DNA of 64,000 bases from Ziziphus jujuba (Eukaryota; Streptophyta; Magnoliopsida; Rosales; Rhamnaceae). Below the pieces are notes generated by a model. It worked only from the letters and a program-made list of their open reading frames with translations, searched no databases and was not told where the DNA came from. Within the stretch, counting starts at the first letter, position 1. Each line of letters begins with the position of its first letter. The DNA lies in NCBI RefSeq assembly GCF_031755915.1, contig NC_083388.1:26877001-26941000 (forward strand). Reading direction: 5' to 3'. Shown here in pieces: positions 35,463 to 47,500 of the stretch. The position numbers and the translations under genes are program-made.

Positions 35463-35545
35463 CAAAGAATACACCTAATCCCTTCTACCCGAAAAAAAAA
35501 AAAAAAAAAAAAAAAGGAATACACCAAATCCTTTATATTGTAATC
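35463..35545 (+). mobile_element. Bare poly(A) insertion with flanking direct repeats
   Basis: 'gaatacacctaatccctt' precedes and 'gaatacaccaaatccttt' follows an A run of about 26 bases (with only a few non-A bases before it). This is the footprint of a retroposon insertion so truncated that only the tail remains. The repeats differ at a couple of sites. Confidence 0.65.
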
Positions 35546-35640
35546 CCTTTCCCAAAAAAATTTATCTACGATAAAATAAGTCAAATCAATTCGTAAAAGA
35601 GTGCAATTTTATTTATTTATTCATTTGTTTGATAGAATGG

Positions 35641-35678
<38 letters not shown>

Positions 35679-35699
35679 GAGCATTTTGATTCTTTGATT

Positions 35700-36605
35700 A
35701 TTGAAGTTTGCTTCTGTCTAACCCCCTACCCTACCCGGCCAGTACGCTCTTGCACGTCTCATCGTTTGTACTTTTCTTGGAACAACCTTTTGGCACTGGT
35801 TTACATGTTTTGGACCCTAGGCATTACCCTTTCCTTTTATTGGACCATAGGGGGGCCCAAAACTTATCCTTCTCGTTCCGGCCCAAAGGTATTAACCCTT
35901 GTGATATTTAGAGGCCCACAACAATTATAATTATTCCTATATTAAAAATATATATATATATACATTGTCATTATTCTATTAATTTTGCGGAAAAAAAAAA
36001 AAAAATTCAAAATAGAAGGGCAAGGTTGATATTTACTTGGCCCGGATCTGAATTTTCAAAAAGTCAGTTTTCTTAATTAAAAATTAAAGAAATAAAACTC
36101 AGTTTTCGTTTCATCTGATCATTCTAACTCAAAAGTTTCATCCTTTCAAACGAACCGTCGTGATTCGAACCATCAACGACGGCCATCTGGTCCAGGTCTG
36201 GAGGCTGACGTCTACCTTCGGCTGCCTTCTGACGGTGACAAATCCCTTCGCCTGCGCTTGGCGGTAAGTTTCTGATCTCTCTGGAATCTCTTTTTTCTAT
36301 TTCGGTTCCATCCCTCTCTTCCTTTCTCAATCTCTGTGTCTCTTCTCCGAGCTCAGTGTTTTTGTTATAATATATATATATATATATATATTATAAATTT
36401 TTGAAGCAAAATTGAATCTTGAGCCCAACTGTGAGAATCGTCCCGTCTTTTTATTTTTTAATTCAAGTTTTTTTTTTTTCTTATCGTACAGATTCTACAG
36501 AACACGTAATTGTATATCCCTGTTACGGCAGCAAAAGACACTTTGTTGCATTAGACTTGTCCAACCAAATTAAGGCCAAGTATAAACTGGCTGATATACA
36601 TATAC
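35700..36605 (+). promoter_or_regulatory. Promoter/5'UTR module of F-box gene A (duplicate of the 27.3-28.9 kb module)
   Basis: Nearly the same order of landmarks as upstream of the RRM gene, without the LINE insertion. It includes the first-exon donor 'gcg|gtaagt' (36,261-36,268), an AT microsatellite near 36,370-36,390, the acceptor 'gtacag' near 36,491 and the leader-exon segment ending 'ggctgatatacatatacca'. Similarity to the RRM gene ends near 36,605. Similarity to F-box copy B begins at 'gctgcggtggactggtt' (36,608), so the join between the module and the F-box gene is sharp. Confidence 0.8.
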
Positions 36606-36624
36606 CAGCTGCGGTGGACTGGTT

Positions 36625-39600
36625 ATGGAGAATTTGAGGGAGGATTTGTTGGTGGAGATATTGGTTAGAACATCGGAGAAAGATTTGGTGAGATGTAAGT
36701 GCGTGTGCAAGTTATGGCACCGCATAATTTCAAAAGAAGCAAATTTGTTGCTGAGGAGGTTTTGGCCTAATTCCCCCATTTCTGGTATCTACTTCCGGAC
36801 TCTGTTGCTGCCCAAACGTTCTCAATTCACCCGACCATGTTGTAGTCGTTCTGAAAGACTGTCATACATTGATTTTCTTATTCAGTTTTCCGATGTCACC
36901 GATATCAATTTCGTATCTTTGGCTCCTGAAACAGAGCCAGAGCGAATTCAGCCGTCTTGGATTCTCATCGACTACTGCAATGGCTTAGAGCTTCTGTTCG
37001 ACTCAAGCTTTTGGCAATACGTTGTTTTCAATCCCACCACAAAACAACAATCCTACATTCCTAAAGCATTTGAACACTCCAAAAAGTTTCACTTTTTGGT
37101 AGCTTTAGCTTTTGATCCTATAGAATCCCTTCATTACAGAGTCGTTCGGATGAGTGATGCCAAGCCCATAGGCAAATATGAACAAATTGGTCCCAATGCC
37201 TCACTTGTTCTAGACGTGTTTTCTTCTGAAACTGGACACTGGGTTCGACATCGTCTTCAACTGGGTACCATTTTCACACGTAATTCCGTGTTGTTTTGGA
37301 GGCATTTCACTTACATCCGTGGAGTGTTGTATTGGATGGTAAGCTCATCCAATATTTTGTGCATTGACTTTAATAATCTTGCCAAAACGCCTACCCGTCT
37401 CCTTCACGTCCCTTATCGGGAGAAAGCTGTATTATCTCGTGTGAATAATTCAGAGTCAGAGGTTAACTCCGCTGATATGTGTAAAATTGGATGTCTTGGG
37501 GTGTCAATGAACCACCTTTATCATTGTAGACGTATAAGTAAGTTGGGTGCTTTCTGTGTTTGGTTTTATGTTGATGATGGCAATAGCAATGGCCCTGGCG
37601 AATGGGTTCTCAAATTTAGTGTTTCCTACCGTTATCTGCAAGACATTATTTTCGATTATCTTTCACTTCGCCGTAAAATATGGATTGAACCCATTGCTGT
37701 TAGCCCAACTGCTGATGTCTTGTTCATTGGAACTAAAGACTGGATCTTAAGCTATCATTTTGAAAGCAAAAAACTTCAATTGGTGTATGGCGGAGCACCT
37801 AATAGAGGTGTTGATTGCTATTTCTTCCCTCTCTCTATGTTGCGCAAGTGCACTTGCCTAGTACAATTTTATAAGTTGGGCGAGGGGACTGCTGTATCTA
37901 CTCCACTGTAAGTAGCCTGTTTCTTAAACTCATGTTGCTTTTACTGCTTGATGCTTTTGTTTTTCATGTGAAAATGCTACTTTCGCATCTCATGGTTATT
38001 TACTTAAGTTGTAAAGCTTCTAGTTCAATTATGATCCCTAACGCATACATCATACCAAATGAAGGTCAACATCTTTATAAAGATTTTCCATTTAATTTTA
38101 TGACTTATAGAAGTTTCTTGTTGAGGTTGATGCTTTATGATAAAGATAAAAGAAAAATGTCCCTTTGTTTGAACTCAGGTAGTCATTTTGTTTTGAAGTT
38201 GGATTAGAGTTGAAACCTGTACGTTGTTATTCAGATTAAATGCTAATTAACTTGCACTTTTACAATGAAGTTTGGGTTTCTACAACATGTGAATCCCTTG
38301 TCAGAATGGACTAGCTCTATATGTTTGTTAAAAAGTTGCTAATGGTGGTACATTAAAAGAACCCTCTTCATGACCTTGTTTTCTAGGTCAGACTTTAGTT
38401 GAGCTGAAAAATTATTTCACTCTTCTAACTAAGCTTTGGTTGGGGAAGTTTGCCATTGTCTGGTGCCAATAGGCCAAAGTATAGGTGCATAGCAAGGATT
38501 TAAAGGGTAATGGAGTTCACTTGTGTTGGGGACAGTAAAAGGAATAGCTGGAAGTTATAATGGTTGACTTTACGTGGAAGTGGCTATGGTCCAAACTCTA
38601 TCCTTAATTGTTTTCCTGTGGATAGAGCTAGCTTAGCTTTACATGGCTATATACATTTCTGAAATCTTATTTCTTTGAAAGTAAATGTTAATGCCCCACA
38701 TCTTCAGTCAACATTGATGTTTATGATTTGGTCTCCATTTTTTTTTTCCTTGATCATTGGGATGCATTGAACCGTGGGTCTCTAACCATTGGAGAGGTGG
38801 AACTGTCACTAAGCTATCCCCTCAAGGGCGATTTGGGTCTCTTTGAAAAGTTGAAACTAATACATTATTATTCAGATCAGACTGCTAATTAAGTCGCATT
38901 GAACTTTGGGTTTCTAGAACATGTGTGTCCCTTGTCACATTGTGTTAGCTCTATATGTTTGTTAGAAAGTTGCTGCCGATGGTACATTCCTCTTCATGAT
39001 CCTGTTTTCTTTGGTCAGGAATCTAGTTGTGCTGAAAGATTATTTCGCTCTTTTAACTAAGCTTTGGTTGGGGAAGTTTGCTATTGCTGTGGTGTTAAGA
39101 GGCCAAAATATAGGTGCCTAGTGAGGATTTAAAGGGAAATGGTGTTCGCTTGTGCTGGGGACGGTAAAAGGAATAGCTGGGAGTTGTTGTCATGTTTTGT
39201 TATCGGTTATAATAGTTGAATTTACTTTGGTGCGGTTATTATCAAAACTCTTTGCTTAATTGTTTTTCTGTGGATAGGACAAACTTAGCTTTTGCTATGA
39301 ATTCTTATCCAGAGGAAGTATTTAATTTCAGAATTGGTAAATTTTTACCTGGTTTATCCTTTTGACTTAGAGGATTTGTGTAAGAGGATAATGGAGAGTC
39401 TGGAGACTAGAGCTTGCTGTAAAGTTTTACGTTGTGTGGAAGAAAAAGAGATAAAAAAAATAGTATCAAAATATGTCCAGTTGTGCAATAATATTTCATT
39501 TGAATCTTGGATGAAATAGATATTGCTTGAAGGAGTTCTAATTATGACTAAGCTTGCACTAAATGCTTCAAATGCTAGCTGAAGGCGAAGATAACCTATA

Positions 39601-40012
39601 TATGCAGTTATAGAAGCATGTATGCTAAATGGTTTCAGGTGTGTTCTATATGATTGACATGAATTTGAACAACAATTTAGGTATATGGATAGTAAGGTAA
39701 GTGGCTAGAATATTTTACCCTTAGCCATGATGGTAGGTATTGGGAATTTATTTTGGTCATCGTGTGATTGATTAATTTAGTTTATTTATTTTGCTCTAAT
39801 AAATTTTAAAATACCGAAACAATAAAGTAGAAGAAAAAGGAAAATTGGTGTTGTGGATTGCAAAGTTGTGTTCTCTTTTCTTAATTTCTTTGATGTACTG
39901 TTCTTTCACTTTCTTAATTTGTTTCGTTTTTGCCCTATTAAACAGAACAATGGCTTCTGATAGTGGGGAGATTTTAAGTCTGGATGCACATGATTTACAT
40001 GATGATAAATAG
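36625..40012 (+). CDS. F-box protein with F-box-associated domain (copy A, intact)
   Basis: F-box proteins are the substrate-choosing subunits of SCF ubiquitin ligases, binding SKP1 through the N-terminal F-box. The frame 36,625-37,911 is open for 428 residues. Residues 1-40 form the F-box (LREDLLVEILVRTSEKDLVRCK, CVCKLWHRIIS). An F-box-associated beta domain follows, with CNGLELLF, YVVFNPTTKQQ, ALAFDPIESLHYRVV and RGVLYWMVSSSN. The end has two forms. Translation can stop at TAA 37,909-37,911. Alternatively the donor GTAAGT overlapping that stop (37,908) can splice to 39,946, keeping frame and adding 21 residues (TMASDSGEILSLDAHDLHDDK) to TAG 40,012. The same small exon is open in copy B, which argues it is real and gives 449 residues. 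No target substrate can be inferred. Confidence 0.85.
38210..39310 (+). repeat. Tandem duplication inside the last F-box A intron
   Basis: About 38,210-38,660 and 38,843-39,290 match. Landmarks: 'ttattcagat(ta/ca)a', 'tttgggtttcta(c/g)aacatgtg', 'agctctatatgtttgtta', 'aactaagctttggttggggaagtttgc', 'ggatttaaaggg(t/a)aatgg' and 'ttcctgtggatag'. The inverted F-box copy B has this segment only once (about 57,600-58,070), so the extra copy in A arose after, or independently of, the gene duplication. Confidence 0.85.
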
Positions 40013-40399
40013 TGAAGTTCAGTGGGTAGAGAAGGCTGGCAACATTTTTATTTTACTATTTATTGTATTCTGCCTTTTGTTATTATTATTATTATTACTA
40101 TTATGGTTTTTAATATTTATTAATGGTTTAGGTATACTTATGTAAGAGGTTGCTTGCTTCTTTTGGTGTATAAAACACACCTTTTTTAGCCCAAAAAAAA
40201 AAAAAATATATATATATATATATTTTAAGAGATTGTTAACTTATTTATAAGGTCATTGCATTATTTTACTAAATCCTTAGTATGGAAGGATTTTTTTTAA
40301 CTATTAATATTATTCGATATCTGTATTTTTGTGCCATTACCATTCCATGTCATGTGGAAAATACAACATTATACGATAGTAATTATAATAACTATATTA

Positions 40400-40745
40400 A
40401 ACATTATATTTGGACTTTTTATAGTTGTCACAGACGATCCTTAGCAGATTTTGTACACGCATACAAGATTTATGCTTTGACAAAATCACATGTTAGTGTT
40501 TGTAAACAATTCTGGTAAGATTATTATTTGCTTAAAAAAAATTCTGGTAAGATTATTATTTATATAACCCAAAAAGCTGGCAAATCTGTTTGTCAACAAA
40601 TCCACCCAGAAGGTCAGAGTCTATCAAAACATCATCAAAAAGTTCAACCTGCAATTTGGAGGCCATTTACAAGTGAAGCATTGCTTGATGATCATCCTAA
40701 TCATGATGGTGATGCTCCAATTTGGAGGCCATTAACAAGTGGAGC
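40400..40745 (-). pseudogene. Calreticulin-3 3'-end fragment, copy A
   Basis: Matches the 3' end of the intact CRT3 gene (61,340-61,735), same strand. 'tttggactttttatagttgtcac', 'aaaagctggcaaatctgtttgtcaacaaa' and, at 40,685-40,710, the complement of the penultimate CRT3 exon (here reading HHHHD, then a stop where CRT3 has HHHRDWDDYH). The DEL-encoding exon is altered (complement of 'catcaaaaagttcaacctgca'). Only the tail was captured; no other CRT3 exons are present. Confidence 0.8.
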
Positions 40746-43185
40746 ATAAATTTGAATTAGATTCCTTTTTTTTTTTGATAAATTTGAATGAGATTTTTCA
40801 AAGCACCTTTTTTGGTACTACTATTATGCAATCAATTCTGAATCTCCATCAACACATTCTTTCTCTTTTCTTTTTTTCTTCTCTCCTGTTTTTTTAGTAA
40901 AATCAAACACTGTTCTCTTTCTTCTTCAAATCAGCGTCCGTTGGACCTTGTGCACGTAAGCACGTCAAAATATAATATATATAATCTGGGATTTAAAATT
41001 TAAAAAAGATTAAATTTAAATTTAATCACAATATTAAAATTTTATTTAGAAAAAATAAATATATTAGAATTTAATAATTAATAAATATAATTTTATATTT
41101 CAGTTTTAGTATAATTTAAAAGCTGCTAATGAAGAGTCTTATCTTTGTCATGTGTGTGTGTGTGTGTGTAATTTATTTGGTAAAAATAATTTCATATATT
41201 AAAATCAATCATTTAGGTTTTTTTTTTTTTTTTTCTTTGTCATTAATAGTTTTCTCTGTATCAAATCAACTTAGTGGATGGGGTCATTCATTTGGTATCT
41301 TATAATGGACCAACCAAGAACATCAAAATTAATAAGAAAAAAAAAACATATCCAAATGCACTTTGTGAAACCAAATACTAAAAAATAATTTTTAAAAAAT
41401 GAAAAAAAAAATGATCCTGGATTTCTCAATGTTTTGTTTATTTGCCTCGAACAAGTGATTTGATCTTGACGTTATTATTTATCCTTTCTTCAATATCTAA
41501 TGTCATTATTTTAATATCTATCAAAGTATCTTTAGAAAATGACGTCAGCAATATGTAAAATCCAAAAAAAAAAAAAAAGCAATATATAAAATTCAAACAA
41601 ATATAATCAGCAAAAATATGAAAAAAAAACCCAAAAAAAAAAAAATAAAGGGATTGAGATTTAATCAAGCTTTTGTTATTCAGACATTTGGAAGAGATTG
41701 TATTTTAATTATATAGAATGTAAAAAATATTTACCTAAAAGAACTAGAATGTCAAAATTATCAATTAGTTTTTTAAATACAACAAATCTATGTCACCTAA
41801 ACTTTGTTTCTATTTTGAAGGTAAGTGTAATTGTATAGCATTGATTTTGGCTCAATGGGGACCAATTCAATCCCCATTTAATGTTTTGTGGAAATTGAAT
41901 TTGGACCCACAAAATTAGAGTTGCGCCACTGGCTCACAGGATAATAGTACGATACGAAGGGAAGGAAATTCATAAATCAGAAATTATCTAAAGCTACTTT
42001 TGAACGAGTAAATATAGAAGTTTGTCTAGGATTTCCTTTTCAGGATTAACCTGTATATTACAATCCTCATCTATCATTAGGCCATGTTCATTCCGAGTCC
42101 ACATCTCTTTCAGATTATCCAATAAGATCAAAACTTACCTCTACATACTTGTTTTAGGATGCCTTGGAACGAATGCTTGTTAATAACTTTTTGTCGCAAT
42201 TAGTCGGATGGTTTTTTATACCTCTAAGAAGAGCATAAACGTTGGTGGCAATAATTTTAACAAGATGAAACAAACCAATAGAAAAGGTTTATAGATGGCA
42301 GCGATGAACACAATGTGAAACTTGAGATGTAGAATGATATACAAGATATATGCAACCTAAGTTCTCAATCTTAATTGTTTATACTGATATTTGAATTGCT
42401 ACTTTGCAGAGCTTCATTTATGCAGCATTTTTTAATGTGGCATTTATTTCCTTGCAGTGGTTGAAATTGCTCGAGAAACAAAATCAGTTTTGCAGCCCCA
42501 AGGGATATGGGTCAGGAAAAGAAATTTCTTCCACCGCTGTTGCTTTTCTTCTGTTCCAAGTATATTGCAAGGGATGAGAATTTCCAGGCTGATTGCTGAC
42601 AGCAAATCGTATACTTTGACAATGAATGAATTTTACTGCTGGTCGTCTCACCACGTACGCAACAAGGGCCTCTCGACAGATTCCATAGTTACTGATTGAA
42701 CTCCAAAAATCAGTGCTCTGGATTCTGAAATTAGAAGAGTAAAAACAGGGATTTGGATGCTCAATGTTCTGGAGATGGTGGGGAAGACAAGATGTAGCTG
42801 GAAAGGAAAACTTGGATTTATAACAAGTTTGACTATGCGTTTTTTCTATGAATTATGCTATGGCTAGGAATAAATAAATGTATCAAATCTAAAATTTCAT
42901 TTGTATCGTATACAAGCATTTAAAATTTGGCTTTATAGTGTAGTGGTTAGGAAAGAGCCGCCAATGCTAATTGCTTTGGACTTAATTCACCATGAACACA
43001 CCCGTAAGTAAATCTATTTCACTGCAAAATAACTGGAAAATTACATCAAAAGTTGGAAGTCAATGAAAACAGGATCCACAGCTAGACTACTTCCAAATTG
43101 AACCAATTTATCAGATCGTAAAATTAGAATTCATAAGAGCAATCTCAGGAAAAATGCAAAAAGAAAATTGAACAGACAAAGTATT
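40746..43185. other. Intergenic DNA with one unassigned open stretch
   Basis: Mostly AT-rich with GT and A/T tracts. At 42,457-42,699 (plus) an 80-residue frame follows a good acceptor ('ccttgcag') and has balanced composition (VEIARETKSVLQPQGIWVRK), then 200 bases of exon-like DNA. I do not recognise it. It may be the last exon of a lost gene or a non-coding transcript. Confidence 0.35.
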
Positions 43186-43222
43186 CATGGAGGCGCCCAA
43201 ACAGAATACGTTCAATAAAAGA

Positions 43223-44567
43223 TTAAACGCCTCTTGCCAAGACTTCTACTTCTTTTGTTACTTCATGCATCTCAGGTCTTTGAGATGGCTCTGCATTAAC
43301 CAATCTTCCAATGAGGTTCCTCTCAGCAGCTGGGAAGCCTTCAGGGAATTCCTGATTTTTCCTCAGTTTGTCAATGGCAGTCAACCTTGGGCTCTTCAGA
43401 TCAGATTCAAAGAAATGTAATAGTTCAAAAAAAATGATTCCCAAATTGAAAATATCTAATTTTGGGCTGGGCTTGCAGGGCCCATGTAGAAGTTCAGGAG
43501 CTATGTATGGAGGGGCTCCAGCACACATCAGAGATAGATCATCTTCCCCCATCAATTTTGCTGCAAGATATGAAAAAAATAAAAATTCAAATGTCAAAAA
43601 ATTTTATAATTTAAAATATAAAATAACCAAAAAATAATAATAATAATAATAATAATGACTTACAAAGGCCAAAGTCTGCAAGTTTGATGTTGTTATCTTT
43701 GTCAATAAAGATGTTAGATGGGGTTAGATCTCCATGCACCACACCTCTACTGTGAAGATAGGATAGGCCCATCAATATCTGCTTTAGGATGTCATAAACC
43801 TCATCCCTCTCCAACCTTCTTATTTTCAATTCTGATTTCAATGACCTGCAGAGAAGATTTCAATTATCACCTAGCAACAAAACAAAAATAAAGATATGTA
43901 ACCACTTTTAGAGTTATATTTACCTTGGACGGACTTCCATCTGAATATAGAGACAGAGACCCACACCACCATCATCTGACTCATCATTGTCATCCTCATC
44001 ACTGGAAGCATCATCCGCCTGATTTGGAAACTCTGCACATCGGCTATTGCCAGTCAGCTTGTCCTCGATCCAAGCCTACAAGACTTCAGACTTGCTCTAA
44101 CAAATAACATAAGAAAATAGTTTGAAGAGAATGGTACGTTACTTACCGTGTTGTATCTCAGGATGTTTGGATGATTTAGTTGCGAAAAAACATGAACTTC
44201 CCTGCATACATGTTACATATGATTTTAAATATAAATTTGAGAAAATAGATAAATTTAAAAAGTCTATGTTATATCAGTACCTGATTGCATCTTCTTCTTC
44301 CTTCAGATTATGAGGATGGATTAAGACTTTTTTGATGGCATATTCCATGCCATCAAATTTATGCCTAGCTTTTATCACACAACCAAACCCTCCTCTACCT
44401 AGCCATTCCAACTCTTCAAATAGCTTTTCATACCTAGTTTCCTAATCAAAAGTTATAAGAAACAAATCAATATAAAAATTTGCTTCCTTTTCCCCCCTTT
44501 TTTTTCTTTGTTTTATTTTCCCAAGGAAATAATTAACCTACAAACCTACCAGTAATTCGAGATCCAT
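43223..44567 (-). CDS. eIF2alpha-kinase-like (GCN2-type) protein kinase, catalytic domain only
   Basis: Six exons, 44550-44567, 44281-44441, 44147-44201, 43924-44075, 43664-43845 and 43223-43560, join in frame to 301 residues starting [17 protein letters not shown]. Kinase motifs in order: Gly loop GRGGFGCV, catalytic Lys in YAIKKV, alpha-C region EEEDAIREVHVF, an acidic insert in the N-lobe ([15 protein letters not shown]), then LYIQMEVRP, catalytic loop [21 protein letters not shown], and a C-lobe ending EVEVLARGV. The N-lobe insert plus YIQME is the hallmark of eIF2alpha kinases such as GCN2, which phosphorylate eIF2alpha in stress. The usual HRD is HGD, so the Arg that coordinates activation-loop phosphorylation is absent; the catalytic Asp is kept. 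It lacks the RWD and HisRS-like domains of full GCN2. More exons might lie upstream (45-48 kb), but the phases I tried do not join cleanly. Confidence 0.85.
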
Positions 44568-44570
44568 TTC

Positions 44571-47500
44571 CTGCAACAAGTTTAAATTTGAGTCAGAATA
44601 GATCAACAACTACAACTAGATGATCAATCTAATATTATCTCTCTCTCTCTCTCAAACTCTTTCCAATTACCATTCATCTCTAACTTTCTGTCTCGAAGCA
44701 ATATCCATAAGCAGTTAAGAACTCATATAAGAAAAGGAGCAAAACCAATCAGAATCTCTTGCTCCAACCCAAACCAATTAGTTTTGTCGGCAGCAGTTAA
44801 TTTTCAGTCAAAAACAAAATTTGTTGGCAAAGGACAAATTAATTTTGTCGGCAATAGAATATTTTCTGGCAAATTAAAGGTTGGATGGAAAATGTTTATT
44901 TTTTAGGAACGAATTACGGCACGGGCAACGTGTCTTCCCCTCATCATCCAAATGTTGTTTAGCAACTTCAATAAATGATGCTACCCCATCAACATATTCT
45001 CTAGAAAGTCGATTTGGATGACCAATCCAACTTTTATCCATCTATTTCATACATCAAAGATAATCAAAAATCCATCCCATTTGGGCATAGATGAAAAATG
45101 TGGCATGGTTAAAATATTCTTTCAGATGGCCCTGCTACGTCTGCCTTAGATGGTACTTATTAGTATATCTAGTATGTACTCAAAGAACAATGAGGAAATA
45201 CAACATGAATATAAAGCTTTGATTCCACATTAAGACCAAATAGAGAATAAAGCTTTGATTCCACATTAAGTTACTATCAATTCCAAAAGCTTCAACTGTT
45301 AGAAAGTTAGTCCAGCTATATATATATATATATATCTCAAAATAAAATAAAATAAACAAAACAGAAATACTAAGACAACAACAAAGACATAACAAAAAAT
45401 TAATATAAAAAATATTGATCTTCTCCCTATCAAAGGTTGTTTCTCTAAATATATATATATATATATATATATATAAGTATATATATTAAAAAGTATGAGA
45501 TTCTAACCTCAAGAGTGCATCTGTCAATGCAAGTGCTTCTGCACTTGCTTCTACAATCAGAGATGGTGCCTAAACAAAATTAAATAAGAGATAAGAGTTA
45601 GAAAGAACAATAATCACATCTAGCCAACGCATACCTATACACATCGTGATAAGCATCAAATGTATCATATCTTTATAGAAACAACCTAACTTACATGATG
45701 AATTAACAGTTTGGGAACAAGCCTAACTTACATGATCAAATCTGATTTTCAGAAGGGCATAGACAGTAGCATGCACAATGACAGCAGTGGAAAACGGCAG
45801 AAAGCAATAGTAGAGAGAAAATAGTAGCAGCAGCAGGAAAAAGTGCACAGTTTCTTTATTTTCTATTATATTACTTAGTGAGAAACATAAGTACACGAAA
45901 TATTTTAAATCTTTTTCATGTATATCATCAAACAGAGCACGTGAAGGATGTATATATAATTTTATCCGATTCTATTTTACCACGCATAATCTACATGAAC
46001 AAGTCAGTCTGATGTTCTGAGGCATACAACGTCTTATGGACTTGATTTTCTTGTATAACAAAATTTTGGAATTAAATACCAAAAATACCACTTCTCTCAA
46101 AAGTCAAAACAGTAGAGAGCAGGATCCAACAAAAGAGTGAACCAACCCCCCATTTTAGAGAGGTCACAAAGATAATTTAGCCAAACTTCCCAATGCTCAT
46201 GATTGCCACTAAATGTGAGACTAGGCTAAGGATGTGACCACTAACTCAAGCAAAATGCAATCAGGCACAGCCCAAGAGCAAAAGCACAAGTTTTTGTGCA
46301 AGTATGCAGGGTAGAAATGAGAGCACTTGTTCACGTTTTATTTGAAAAATAAGCTTTAGTGTGAAACGTAAATTACATGAAAGAAGGCTAGTTGACTGTA
46401 TTTGTTCTTATCTTAATTTATTGCTTCTACAGACATCCGATGATGGACTAACCTTCCAATATTGTATGAGGATTCAACATAAAAACAATTGTCAAAGTTG
46501 ACAGTTGAAGATGTAAGAAAGCTTATAGGAAACCATTGCAAAGTATGCCTATGCTGGGGGACTGTAGAAGAAGTCTAAGTGATGAAACTTTTACATTTTG
46601 ACAGCAGAGAGTTACTTGAAACCTGAATATTATGATTCAAAATTCTATACAAGTTGTACTTTCAAGATTCTTAAGGCTGGTACTAGGAAATTTCAAGGGT
46701 AAAGTCACGGAAAATACTCAAGCATTTAGGATTTGAATTATGTAAGAGCAGGGAAAAGGATTAGCTCTGAAAAGAGCTAAGGGAATCATGCCTCTTGACA
46801 TGGAATATATAACAACGAAATGGTAACTAATTGAAAAAATCTATGAAATACTCCTAATAATCATAGAACTTGTATAAAGTTCCAAAGGAAACATAAATTA
46901 CATAATTAGGAAAGTACAAAAGTTCACTGCTGGAATTTTGCAAACTTCCAGATCTTGGAGAAAAAAAGATGTACCTGTTACCTTGATTCTATCCTATATG
47001 TGTGAGTTGTTTCAACTTCACATTGTCCTACATTAGATTACCATATCATAAGCATATATATATATATATATATCTATACACACACTTGCAGTAGCTAGGC
47101 ATATATGTATATTTGTATATTTCTGATTAAAGGGGTATATATATATAAATAACTTCCGTGAGTTACTATCCTGCTATCATTCCCTTCTTTCACCATCTTT
47201 AGGTGCGGGCCTTATCTTTTTTCCTTACAATTGTTAGATATTTACCTACCTAATCAACCATTATCTGATATTGAAAGCCACAGCGCTTTAATTGTTTTCT
47301 GCCATGTTTTGTCCATGTTTGCTTTTTGCTTCTTTCTCAACTTTTTGTGTTGAAAGTTTTCTGGAGGACTTAGATATTATCAATATTTATATATATATAT
47401 GGTATTCCTTGCCTTCTACTAAGATTAATACGTTGATATATATGTGTATATTTATAACAAATTTCAAGAGGGCTGACTAAATAATGTTGACAATGCTACA

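Noticed and set aside
42930..43000. tRNA-like stretch ('gtagtggttaggaaag')
   Set aside because: The D-arm resemblance is not followed by an anticodon arm or a GTTCRA T-loop, so no tRNA can be drawn.
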